From NCBI GenBank assembly GCA_034770075.1, contig JAVJAP010000214.1, positions 2,046,001 through 2,110,000 on the forward strand: DNA of 64,000 bases, in the 5' to 3' direction. Under the pieces are notes generated by a model. The model saw nothing but the letters and a program-made list of their open reading frames with translations, was not told the origin of the DNA and made no database searches. Below, one piece after another: positions 21,966 through 32,601 of the stretch. Numbering within the stretch: position 1 is the first letter of the stretch; every line of letters begins with the position of its first letter. The position numbers and the translations under genes were made by a program. Source of the stretch: Aralia elata (lineage: Eukaryota; Streptophyta; Magnoliopsida; Apiales; Araliaceae).

Positions 21966-23870
21966 GTGTCAGGTATTCAACTTGGGTTCGATAAATTTGG
22001 AGAATCAGATGAGAAATTCAAAGAGATTCTAGAAAGAGTGAAGCAGGCAGGATTCTCAGAATGCTTAGGATCAAACATCAAGATCTTCTCTGATCTTATC
22101 AAGGAATTCTACCAGAATGTAGTAATCGATGGTGATGTTCTGACTACTAAAGTTCGTAGAATCAAACTGAAGATAAATACTGCGGAAATCAATCAGTGTT
22201 TGGGATTTACCAACCAAGGTCTGTCATCCCTAAAAGGAATCGATTCTGATGAAGGCAAGAAATTGATGGGCTATGTGAAGAATCCCCATGTGAAAGGAAT
22301 GAAGAAAAAGGAATTTCCTGAGAAGTTTGAATTCCTAGCTGAGATTGTGGGCAAATGTATTCTGTGCAAAGATACTGCACATGACACTGTGAGCGATCTA
22401 CAACTGAAGATTATGACCACCATTATCATGAACAAGAAGATGAACTTTGGAGCTATACTATCTGATTGGTTAGTTAAAGAAGCCATGAAAGTGAAGACAT
22501 CAGATAAACCAGTTCTAAAGATCTACTATGGAAGGTTCTTGAGCATCATACTGAAGAAGAGGCTGAAAAACAAAATTGGGGATGATGAGGGAGAAACCCT
22601 AAATGTCCACAAAATCATGTCGCCCAAACTGTTTGATAATTGGAAGAAGAACCCCATGGAGAACAAGAAGTTGAGAACATCTGGTAGCAGCAGCAGAGGA
22701 ACTTCAAAAGCTGGCAAAGGAAAGAGGAAAGCTAATACACTAAAGGAGGAAGCATCTCAATCTGAAAACTCTTCATCTCCTGAGCCCATTCCCTCCAAAT
22801 CACTTAAGAAGAAGGCGAAAGTTGAGGTAGCCCCAGTGAAGAGTCTCTCTAACTCTGAAGATGGATATGAAGAAAAGAAAGAAGCATCCGAGGCACCCAT
22901 GGTCAAACCCTCAAAAGGAAGACAGAGTGCGAGACTAAGGCAAATGATGGAAGTTTCAAGTCAAAAGAGTAAAGAAGAGATTCCACCAGTGATAATTGAC
23001 CTTGGGAATGATGATGATAAGAGTGACAAATCTAAGGCTATAGAGACAAGTAAAAATGTGGTATTTAGTGATGAATATGCTAAAAAGGATGTGACCACAA
23101 ATGAGTCTAAATCAGGAAGTAAGGATGTAGCTATGTCTGTTGAAAACAGTCTCATTAAATCAACAGAAAATGATGATGACATGGAAGCAAGTTATGAAGA
23201 AAAGCCAACTGATGAAGAATCAAAGGAAGTATCTATGGAGGAAACAAGTTCGAAGGAAAAGAGTACCAGAGACACTGGGAAAGGAAAGAGAGAAGTAGAA
23301 AGTGATGAAGTACCCCAGGATTCTGATTCTGAGAACAGTGCATCAGAAAGCCACTTCAAGCCAACAACCACAAGAATGCGAAGGAGGATTGTGCTAGAAG
23401 TATGTGACAAACCAGGAGTTGTGTTGCCAACAAGATGGATAGATTATGGCAACGATCAAATAAAGGTGGTATCAATGACCATAGAGGATCTTCTTAACAA
23501 TTTTCAAGACATTGAGCTTGATCGCACTACAGTTCTATATGATCATGATAATGAACAACTAACATGGTTTTACCCATGGATGCCCTGGTTGAAAGCCATT
23601 GAATTTGGAGATACGAGTTTCATCAGTTGGTGTTACTCACATTTTCTAAATCTGAAGTTGATATCTCGGAACTTCCCAAGAGTTCAATCTTATCCAAAGT
23701 TACTGATCAAGGACACTCAACATTTCAAAGTCTACCGCCATGCTGAAGGTATATACATTCCATATTATGTGTTGGAAAACAGTGATAAAAGCAAACCAGC
23801 AAAACAGTTCGTAGAGTCAGTGATTGAGGAACCCACCCTCTACGACTGCAGCCTTCCAAACTCAGCCTAG
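21966..23870 (+). CDS. Orphan ORF of element B, putative plant transposon-protein domain
   Basis: 634 codons. Residues about 10-230 resemble the 'putative plant transposon protein' domain: a conserved LIKEFYQN, then VRRIKLKINTAEINQCLGF, an IVGKCIL segment and MNFGAILSDWLVKEAM. The middle (about 235-470) is low complexity, Ser/Glu/Lys-rich and probably disordered; about 470-634 is a second ordered block rich in aromatics (WFYPWMPWLKAIEFG). The open frame begins at a GTG, and no ATG lies in frame before residue 100, so the start codon may be mutated or supplied by splicing. The frame shifts near 23824. No catalytic motif is seen. Related to the K ORF (56864-58043). Function unknown; a structural or RNA-binding role is only a guess. 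Confidence 0.75.
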   Translation: MSGIQLGFDKFGESDEKFKEILERVKQAGFSECLGSNIKIFSDLIKEFYQNVVIDGDVLTTKVRRIKLKINTAEINQCLGFTNQGLSSLKGIDSDEGKKLMGYVKNPHVKGMKKKEFPEKFEFLAEIVGKCILCKDTAHDTVSDLQLKIMTTIIMNKKMNFGAILSDWLVKEAMKVKTSDKPVLKIYYGRFLSIILKKRLKNKIGDDEGETLNVHKIMSPKLFDNWKKNPMENKKLRTSGSSSRGTSKAGKGKRKANTLKEEASQSENSSSPEPIPSKSLKKKAKVEVAPVKSLSNSEDGYEEKKEASEAPMVKPSKGRQSARLRQMMEVSSQKSKEEIPPVIIDLGNDDDKSDKSKAIETSKNVVFSDEYAKKDVTTNESKSGSKDVAMSVENSLIKSTENDDDMEASYEEKPTDEESKEVSMEETSSKEKSTRDTGKGKREVESDEVPQDSDSENSASESHFKPTTTRMRRRIVLEVCDKPGVVLPTRWIDYGNDQIKVVSMTIEDLLNNFQDIELDRTTVLYDHDNEQLTWFYPWMPWLKAIEFGDTSFISWCYSHFLNLKLISRNFPRVQSYPKLLIKDTQHFKVYRHAEGIYIPYYVLENSDKSKPAKQFVESVIEEPTLYDCSLPNSA

Positions 23871-24636
23871 TACCAAACACCCTGATATTGCCACTGACAT
23901 GCCTTCTGATATTCCTTCCTCATCAAAAAAAGAGCCATTTGATATCGTCACTGCTCTTGAGAACATCTACAAGAGTGAGAAGTCCAAATCAAATACCCCA
24001 ATCCTTGAAGATTTCTCGATTGACCAAGAATTGTTGAAGAACTCAGAAGAACTACTTGGGAATATTTCCTTAGTTACTAAAGCAGCAAAGAAGGTGGCTG
24101 GAGGCGAAGATACTGAGTTCTACAGGAAGCTGTAAGCCTCATTTACAGATATGTCCATAAAGCTTCACCAACGAGATCAGATATATCTCAAGTCTATTGA
24201 ACAGCAGAAAATTGAGGCTCTGAAACTCTAACAACAGAATGCACACTCTCTTCAAACTTTGTCAGCTAAGGTAGAGAACCTCAGCCAGTCCCTAACTCAG
24301 CAAATGGAGCTTGGCCAGCAGGAGGTAAAAATGAAAGTTGGTAATACCTCCTACTTAGTTGAGCAGCTCATTACGCATGTATAGTATCTCTCCCAAATGA
24401 TTGATGACAAAAAGGGGGAGAAAAAGATGAAGCACAAAAAGATGAAGCACAAAAAGCACAAAAAGATGAAGAACAAAAAGAGGACAAGTGCCAGTATGAC
24501 AACAAGAAAGGAGCTGAAAAAGAACAAGAAGAACAAACATGAAGCACCAACAACTGAGGGGGAGCAAGGAGAAGAAGGAGAAGAACCAGCAAGAAGTAAG
24601 GGGGAGCATGTGCCAGAGGAGGACACAAAAGAATAA
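23824..24636 (+). pseudogene. C-terminal continuation of the B orphan ORF (shifted frame, three stops)
   Basis: Open from 23824 to 24135 in the +1 frame relative to the preceding ORF, then in the same frame past stops at 24133, about 24229 and about 24381 to 24636. It reads as a Ser-rich linker, a coiled-coil stretch (Q-rich heptads, VENLSQSLTQQMEL) and a Lys-rich tail built on a 15-bp repeat (KMKHKKMKHKKHKK). The tail starts with DDKKGEK, common at the end of these plant ORFs. The original product was probably near 890 residues; this copy is broken. Confidence 0.7.
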
Positions 24637-24940
24637 AGAGGACAACAGCAGGAGAAAGCAGTCACAAGACAACATCAAGAAGGAGGTATATCTCTAACAA
24701 GCAAGGAGAATTAACTGACTTATGCTAAGTAACTAGGGATCTCCTTGGTAGATTACTATAGCTTGTGAACTACATATGTTTAAATTTCTTGATATGATGT
24801 AAATGACTATCTGGAATGCACATCATTTCATTTTATCTAGCAATACAGTGACTTACTGTATCTTAAGTCACATCAGCACTCATACACTTGCATGTATTGC
24901 TTAAATTGAATGTTATGCTATTAGTGTTTTTGTCATCATC

Positions 24941-24954
24941 AAATAGGGGGAGAT
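24941..24954 (+). other. Polypurine tract of element B
   Basis: AAATAGGGGGAGAT directly before the 3' LTR. Similar GGGGGAG runs occur at about 24414, 24558 and 24600 and just inside each LTR (15912, 24995). Confidence 0.85.
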
Positions 24955-27900
24955 TGTTGGGAATCAGCATGCGATTGTTACACTCATTATCATAGGGGGA
25001 GAATACTATAAGATCTGCATGTGATTGCCACTATTCATTATATGTGATTTGATTGATGACAAAATGATAAGAAGAACATTCATACTGTTAAAGACTTGTA
25101 AAGTCCTTAATGAAATATATGTACAAGGACTTAGAAGATCAAATATGTTAGGTTGATCTAAGATGAATGAATATCTATCTAATCAAAGCATGTTTGTAAT
25201 ATTAGGTCTTGTAAAGTCCTTAAATGAATATGATGTACAAGAACTTAGAATAGAATAGAAAAAGATCAAACTTGTTAGGTTGATCTTATGTACTGTAATG
25301 ACATATGTACAAACAAGGGCCAGACTGATCATAGAGCATTACACTAACTAAGTGAAGGATCGTAGAGCAGTCAGTCAACATCGCAGAGCCAAGCATGTCA
25401 TCACAGGGTCTGCCAGGAAAATGTAAAACCTCGACAGGACGTAGAGTTGCCTTGACAGGACGTAGAGTCGCCTCGGCAGGACGAAAAGTTGCCTCGGCAT
25501 TGCAGTGCTAAATTCCAAGATCGTAGAGTCTGCCAGGCAAGCACAGTAACAGGATCGGCAGATCGTAGAGATCACTCGGCAGCATTTATCGGGCATCGTA
25601 GAGCTGCACATGTCAACGCAGAGCGTACAAGGCAATCGTAGAGTATGGCTCGGCAGAACATAGAGCTTACTAAGGTTCGTTGAGTGCACACTACAAAGAG
25701 AAGTTCACCGTGCTAACATGGGTTCGTAGAGTCAGTCTAAAGATTAGCCACTCTACGACTCCTATGATCAGTCTGCAATCAAGCAACAACATAGAGCAGT
25801 CGTTGCTGAAGTACTCAAAGATAAAGTGGAAATCTTCAAGACTACCAAGAAAACTGAGCATGAGCCATCAGACATAGCAAGATCTCTGAGCACAACCAAA
25901 GCATCAAGCCATAACAGAGGTCAAAGGATTTGTCAAGTAATCACTCTACGATCCATCAAGACTCTAGACCTGCATTAAAGACAAAGGTTGTAGAGCGGGA
26001 AAGTTCAGCAAGATCAAGTGATCGTAGAGGGGAGTCTAAGACAATAGAAGCACTCAAGCAGTCTCAGCGAAACAAATGCGAAAAGGATTATAGAGAAGCA
26101 CTCTATGACAAAAGGAAGAATGTCTGAAGATTAAGTAGAGCAGCCTCTACATTAAAGGTGCCACAACAAACAAGAAGATCATAGAGCAATCCTCTATGAC
26201 ACAACAACAGAGTCAACACCTAAAGAACAATAGAGCAATCGTCTATGATAAGCACACTATAGCAATGGCTCAACAAAGATCCTAAATGGTATGCTCTAGA
26301 ACAAAAAGCTAAATGGATATCATAGAGCATAAGGAAGGACAAACTGCAGTATAGTAAGAAGCACATCAAAGAGCAATGCAAGTACAGTCAGCCACTCTAC
26401 GAACTGCAAGAGAGCACAAGGCCACAACTGAAGTTAGCAGTAAACTCTACGATCAAAGGCAAAAATCTTCAGTTAGAAGCAAGCAGTTCACTCTACGATC
26501 AAAGATTCAAGCTACACCTAAGATGATCGTAGAGCAAGTAAGATAGTGCCAGCTGGATTAAAAGTATTAGGGCACTCAGGGTTGCTATTCCAAGATGAGC
26601 GGCTGAATAAATAAAGGAGTATAATATGTAACCAATTTGAGTGGAGCTCAAATAGTCATATCTGCAGCAGTCAAAAAACAATACATATGACTCCAATATC
26701 TTGGTACCAGCTAATGAATGCTGACTCAGCCATCACTAGCAAACTTAGGGAAGTAAAATACTCAGTGGTATAATAAACAAATCTGCAGAAAGTTAGTCTC
26801 CAATGGAAGGCAGTGCAACGGGAAGATATCAACGGCAAGCTTCCAACGGGAAGAAAATGGAGAACTACAAAAGAGAGGAACAACACTCGAATGTGTGTGT
26901 GTTGGTATCCATTGAGTAAAAGAGCTAGAACACAAACTATACTATCAGCTAGAAGCTTCACTGCGACATGGGAGGTATGCCAAAGAGCTGGCATATGAGC
27001 TAAGAGTCGAATGACCAAGAAGCCAAGATCTAGAGCAACCAGATCCAGAACAGACAACTCTATGATCAAGCAAGGAACACTATGGGCTGAAAAGAAAAAG
27101 AAGTGACTTGGACAAGTCAAGCAGTGTTCAACGAAAATGATCATCTGCATCTGCTATGTACCAGAAGAAGGAAGGACTTCAACGACCATCATCAGCAGCA
27201 TCCAGAAGAAGATCACTAACAGCTACCAAGTACCTAAAGATGAAGGAGAATAAAGTTCATCTTGGTAGCACAACCCAACAAACCATCAACACACCAAAGA
27301 GGGCGTGGCGTCCTTGTCTTAAGTGACTAAACAAAGGCAAGTCTGCTGGACTTGCTGAGTAACAGAGGGTACAAGAGATTCTAAGTCCGCTGGACTTAGT
27401 CTACAGGTTCCAAGGCTGCTGGCCTTAAAGGGTTCTTTGTGAACTAGGTTTCCAAGTCTGCTGGACTTGAAGAGGGTTATAGGATCCTTGTCCAAGGGAC
27501 TAAAAAGAACTCAATGTCTGCGGGACTCAAGAGGGGTCAGAGGATCCATGTTTACGGGACTTGAGGAGGGTCATAGGATCCTTGCCTTTGTGGCTAAAAA
27601 CAACTCTTTTCTGCTGGACTCGAAGAGGGCGTAGAGTCCTTGTCTTCGTGACTAAAACAATTAGTGGATTCCTACTTGTTGAAGTAGAAGAGTGGAGTAG
27701 GAGTTATTACATCTCCGAACCACTTAAAATCTCCTGTGTTATTTACCTTCTGTCATTTACTTTATGCTCAATAAACTGCTATATCTGTTATCAATCATAC
27801 TATAGATTTGTAAACTGAGCTGAAATTATGCTTGAATCTATGAAGGGGTTATTAATGATTATTCCGCTGTGCATGAATTGATTCTCTATCTCATAAACTG

Positions 27901-27989
27901 TTATACTTTCATTATTAAAAGGAAAAAGTTTTTTAAAGGATCTATTCAACCCCCCTTCTAGATCCACATTGTGTCTCCAGGAACCAACA
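24955..27989 (+). mobile_element. 3' LTR of element B
   Basis: 3035 bp, collinear with the 5' LTR with scattered substitutions. The 17003-17162 hairpins are present at about 26085-26250, and the second hairpin series at about 27330-27470; there CTAAGTCC-GCT-GGACTTAG is a perfect stem where the 5' copy is imperfect. Confidence 0.93.
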
Positions 27990-27994
27990 AATTA

Positions 27995-28101
27995 TGCTCC
28001 TAATCCAATTAGGAATTCATGAGAGAGTACTTCTATTAATTAATTCCCAATCTCTATTAGGAATTAAATAATAGTAATAGTAATAATAATAATAATAAGA
28101 C
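27995..28101 (-). mobile_element. 5' LTR of element A, segment 2 of 3
   Basis: 107 bp collinear with the A 3' LTR (from TGCTCCTAATCCAATTAGG to AATAATAAGAC). Lies between B and C. Confidence 0.92.
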
Positions 28102-30893
28102 TGTGACACCCCCAAATCCGGGTACTTCAACTCCACAGATTTGGTGTTCACTATACCATACATTCATGACTAACTACCCATGACAAAAGGTAATATAATT
28201 AAACTGAATGAAATATCTCCCCACAAAAGGGGGGGTTACATTACCAATCTCTTGATCAAGCAAATCCCAGGTTATCTAACCTCTATTACATCAATGCGGA
28301 ATAAAACATAAAATTAAATAAGTCTTGTTACAAATAAACATCAAATGAACAATAGGTCTCTTGCTACTTCGGCATTTTGCCCTTGCCTTTACTTGTGGAC
28401 GGCTCGTCCGATTTATCTGTCTTAGCTGTAAAGTTTTAGTGCAAGAGTGAGCAAACAGTTGCCCACAAGCATAATAATGATAACAATTGAATAATTAACG
28501 AAATAGATTTCAACTGAGGTATTATAGTTTTCTGAATTCAATCAATAACCATTCGAGATATGAAAGCTTAATGGGATACTTGGCTCAAGAATTGATTATA
28601 GAATTTAAAGTTTAAAATTGTATCTGAGAGTCACAAGACCTCGAACTATGTCCTAGGTTAACAAGTATTTCTACCGTAATCTTTAACAGTCTTTTAGACT
28701 ATGGACCATCCATCTCGTACTCAGGAGGATCAGCCCTTTGTACAATGTATTGTGCACAAACATTTTAACGCTGTCGCGTAATTAATCCCCTATATTAGGG
28801 TTGTTCATCTCAGTTTAACATCAGATTCCGTACCAAAAGGAACTTGGTTTAGAAAAATCTTAAAATATTCTAAGTCTTCAGAATGCTCATCAACTAAGGA
28901 CTAGCTGAATCAATAAGGGTTTGCTAATCACTAAAGCATTTGATTCATCAATAAAGTTTGTACAATAGGAATTCTGTTCAAAGTTTGAATAACGATCAAT
29001 GATCAAACAATGAATGACTGAAGTAAATATAAACATTTGCCATGATAACAACCTTGCTTGAATAATAATAAGCTAAGGTTAATAAGCTTGCTCAATGAAA
29101 ATAAACTTGCTTTAAAGGAAATAACAAGTTTAAGGAAGGAAAAACTTGCCTCGTACGTAGATTACAGATTTAAATTCACATTCTTTAATAAACCTATACA
29201 TTCCGATTGTAAAATGGTAACAATAATTAGTTACAGATTAATATTTGTTTAAGTCTCGTTCTTATCCTATTTTATTGTAACATCTCCATTGTCATTCGAT
29301 ATTCAACAAATATTTTTTAACAACCATCGTGGTATCTCATTAATCATTTAATACCTTAATATAAGTTTTAAACATGCACATAGCAACATAATAATATCAC
29401 AAAACAAATAAATAAATTTTAAAATTTATTTTTCCAGTTACTGTTCCACCGCCGGGGCTGTGGATTTCTATACAAAACCGTCGCCGGGGCGAGGCTGCCG
29501 CCGGGGCAAGGAACATAGTGTAATTATGCCGCCGGGGCGACGAGACCGCCGGGGCGACGAGACCGCCGGGGCGAGACTTCCAGTTCATTTCTCTCGCCGG
29601 GGCGAGAGACTCGACAGTCATCTCCTACAGTTCGCGAACCAGTGAAATCCTAAGCCAAATTTTTCGAATTCTACCATCCAACACATAATTTAAACTTACC
29701 CAGACATCAAACATGTTATAAAACAATTACCCAACATATTTCTAACCAATTTAACCATTATAATACACTTAACCAACTAATTAGAACCCAAAAATTCACT
29801 GTTTATACAAAATATTCATATTTTAGTCATTTTAACGAAATCAAACACTGTGAATTCATCGTTCAACCATTTTAATCCATTCTACTTGCATTCTTTTCAT
29901 TTTTCATCATATTATCATAATCAAATGTCAATTTACCGGTTAATAATCAAATTAAACATCAATTTTCATACATATATACCATACATGAAATAAGACTCTG
30001 TAAAACCAAAAACTTCACTCTAAAACATGTTTCATGGATTAACTCATTCAAATTAATCTATAATCATCACATAATCTCTAATACATGCTTAGAATCAATT
30101 ATAATCAAATAATTCATGCATTGAGCTAACAAATTTACATTCAGAGAAGTGAAAACCATATACAGTGAATTAAACTTCTAACAAAATCTAAAAGAAATTA
30201 TACCTTTAAGCTAAACAAATATAACTCCTTAGCTTTAGCAATTCACTTCCTTCTCCTTCTCAATTCAAAGAACTCTCAACTCTCAATTTTTCTTTTCTCT
30301 CAAAAGCTCTGTTCTTTCTTTTCTATACTTAACAATTAAACTGATGAAGCTTCCAAATAAAAACTGATAAAATATAATCACGTACTTTAATTTTAAATCA
30401 TCAGTTACATAATTCAAAAGCCATAAGGCTTTGTTTAGCAATTACAAATAAAAATAACTCCTTTTACTAACCAAGGGTCACAAGGCCTTGTTTGGTTCAT
30501 CTAAATAAAACTCTTTCTCCATTTATTTTAATAATCCATTTACTATATAGTTTTAATTGTTACACTTTTAATTTAATTAAACTTATTATTAAATAAATTC
30601 AATTAAACCTTACCAATTTAATCAATAATTCTATTTAACCAATAACAATAACACCAAATAAATTATCTTATTCAAATAAATCATTTATTCAAATAAATCA
30701 TTTAATCATCTAATTTAATTATTAAATTAAATTAGAATAAACACATCAAATCATACTTAAATAGCATTTAACATAAATTCGTTCACCATAACTTTATAAA
30801 TTATTTATTGTACTCAATAAATAAATTATCAAAAATATTTATATAACTCAATAAATATTTTTTTATTTATTCACAAAAATCGCATTCGTTACA
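28102..30893 (-). mobile_element. 3' LTR of element C
   Basis: TGTGACACCCCCAAATCC ... GCATTCGTTACA on the plus strand (minus strand TGTAACG...TGTCACA). It holds a GCCGGGGCGA array at 29450-29600 and a possible minus-strand TATA at 30542-30551. Confidence 0.93.
29450..29600. repeat. GCCGGGGCGA motif array (C 3' LTR)
   Basis: About seven GCCGGGGCG cores, including three directly tandem units of GACCGCCGGGGCGACGA type (17 bp). The 5' LTR copy (33940-34080) has one unit fewer. The array lies about 0.95 kb downstream of the presumed TATA, so it would be transcribed. Confidence 0.9.
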
Positions 30894-30906
30894 TCCTTCC
30901 CTCCTT
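30894..30906 (-). other. Polypurine tract of element C
   Basis: The minus strand reads AAGGAGGGAAGGA next to the 3' LTR start TGTAACG. The same tract lies at 37864-37876 in T. Confidence 0.85.
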
Positions 30907-31003
30907 AAAAGGATTCTGTCCCCAGAATCACAACACAATTAATTCGTCCATTACATTCTCCCCTTCTTACAAAGATTCTGTCCCCAGAATCGCGATACAA
31001 AGA

Positions 31004-31270
31004 TTAAACAAACAATTGAGGATAACTCTGCATCATTTTCTCCATCTCCATGGCCCAGGTTTGTGCCTCGATCGAATTCATAGACCCTTGAAATTCTGGG
31101 GGTCCAACAGCCTTGAAATCTTTAAAAGTCGTGGCCTGGGCTTGGGGTTGATTCGCAAATGCTCTCGTTAGCAGATTTACCAACTGCTGCATTGGATTAG
31201 CGTTGAGTTCTTCGTTGTTATTGGTGGATCCCTCAGGGGTCTGTTGACGGGTTTGTCTTCTTGGCGGCAT
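31004..31270 (-). CDS. Gag start fused to the last codons of pol (element C)
   Basis: Translation from the ATG at 31270 gives a typical chromovirus gag N-terminus (MPPRRQTRQQ, then FKDFKAVGPPEFQG) that runs without a stop into MMQSYPQLFV and terminates. The last residues match the end of the Tekay-type polyprotein (MMKNYPELFV at 37981). Everything from gag to the chromodomain has been deleted in frame, leaving about 88 residues. It could be a simple deletion or a copy inherited by a mobilised family. Confidence 0.82.
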   Translation of the reverse strand: MPPRRQTRQQTPEGSTNNNEELNANPMQQLVNLLTRAFANQPQAQATTFKDFKAVGPPEFQGSMNSIEAQTWAMEMEKMMQSYPQLFV

Positions 31271-31309
31271 CTTTCTATCAAGAATTCGCGTTATTAGATT
31301 ATTGCTCAA

Positions 31310-31553
31310 TTACCTAAGCATTTAAGTCTTAACTTAAACATTTATAAACAACACTTAACATATCTGATAAATTTTCGCATTTTATTCATTTACTGCTCAA
31401 AACATAATAAAATAGCATCATAGTCATTTACATCATCTATCCTGAAATCATAAAGTTCCAGGATTACATCATTATTCTATCCCATTATATAAAACTGGGA
31501 TTTACAACTTATTAATCTTCATAGATTTTCATACTAGCACCTCCAATCCTAAT
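31310..31553. other. Spacer between orphan ORF and gag remnant (C)
   Basis: No coding signal and no recognisable motif; AT-rich. Confidence 0.5.
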
Positions 31554-32363
31554 CTACGATGACATCCCACGGCGCACAGCTTTCTCGCGTTCCTGCTCTA
31601 TAATACGAGTCACCATCCTTCGACCCATTATATCTGGATGACGATGAACTCGATCCTGAGCTCTATCTATTGTGGTGTGAAAAATATACTCCATCTCATC
31701 AATCTTGGCCTTCTTTGACCGCACCTCACATTCAACACGATCTGCGCGATTAGCCTCCCTCAGCCAAGCGTCTTCAGCTCTAGCCCGCTTAGCTGTCTCC
31801 TCTTTCAATTCATCTCATACCATTTCATTCCTAGCCAATAATCGGCCTCGACGGTACTCAGACTGAGCTAGTCTCTGCTCGACCTCTGCAAGACGTGATG
31901 AAAGGTCTTGGATCTCGACATCCTTCTGTTCTAAAGCGGCTTGACATTCCACAACTTGATCTTCTAACTCCTTCTTTTGGCTCTCTTCATGAACCAACTT
32001 CCACTCCACGTCCCCAAGACGTATATCGAGCTCCTCTATCTCACTATTCTTCTGCTCCAAGATAGTCTGTCGCTCAGCCAGTTGTCCCTCTAACTCCTCC
32101 ACTCTATCTTGCAACTTTATGTTGCGATCATATACCTGCTCGTACATCTGAACACCTAAGGAAGATAATGGTATCTCCTCAGGGTCTTCTTCCTCCTCCT
32201 CAATCTCTTCAGGATCCTTCTCTGGATCTGACTCAGGCTCGTACTCGGGACCTACAACTGTGATCAATGGGGATGGCTCCCTCTGCACTAGCTGCTCCCG
32301 AACTACATGAATATCCCGGGGCTCCTCATCCCTAGCCTGGCTAGGTCCTCCTATATCCGTCAT
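31554..32363 (-). CDS. Orphan coiled-coil ORF upstream of gag (element C)
   Basis: ATG at 32363, 269 codons with a single in-frame TGA at about 31812 (GTATGAGAT; a Trp codon would need one transition). The N-terminus has MTDIGGPSQAR, an acidic stretch (EEIEEEEEDPEEI), then long heptad repeats (VEELEGQLAERQ, LDIRLGDVEWKLVHEE, LSSRLAEVEQRL) and a basic C-terminus (RIIEQEREKAVRRG). Homologous to the E ORF at 6113-6818, hence a family trait. It precedes gag, an unusual position for an additional gypsy ORF. No known domain recognised; oligomerisation through the coiled coil is likely. Confidence 0.75.
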
Positions 32364-32584
32364 CCTGCCACCAAAATTTTAAGTTTTAATTACTACTCGA
32401 TACTACTCGCGAGCACATAAGTTTGTTATCAAATAAGCACATAACACATAATCATTTTATTGTCTTTTATGAATTTTCGTAATCCATTCCTTAGAACTCG
32501 ATAAGAGTTTATCACCACTATATTCTCTATCTTCTAAAAGGCTACTACCCTAAGGTTTTCCCCACCTAAAGGTTCATAACCTAT

Positions 32585-32601
32585 CAGCTCTGATACCAAC
32601 C
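32585..32601 (-). other. Primer binding site of element C (tRNA-Met type)
   Basis: Plus CAGCTCTGATACCAACC, minus GGTTGGTATCAGAGCTG, adjacent to the LTR at 32602. Confidence 0.9.

Larger units (their letters stand above)
15872..27989 (+). mobile_element. Non-autonomous LTR element B (long LTRs, orphan ORF, no pol)
   Basis: LTRs 15872-18905 (3034 bp) and 24955-27989 (3035 bp), TGTTGGGAATC ... GGAACCAACA, target duplication AATTA (15867-15871 and 27990-27994). Met-type primer site, internal region of 6.05 kb, polypurine tract AATAGGGGGAGAT. No RT, RNase H, integrase or protease is recognisable in any frame. The only long ORF is of the 'putative plant transposon protein' type. In layout it resembles large retrotransposon derivatives (LARDs) that depend on a helper. 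Both LTRs and parts of the interior are full of a GATCGTAGAG word. Confidence 0.93.

Noticed and set aside
24351..24678. Cys/Ser/Phe-rich minus-strand ORFs in three frames
   Set aside because: Complement of the Lys-rich tail of the B orphan ORF; a composition artefact.
29460..29645. Plus-strand Arg/Gly-rich ORF
   Set aside because: Translation of the GCCGGGGCGA array in the C LTR.
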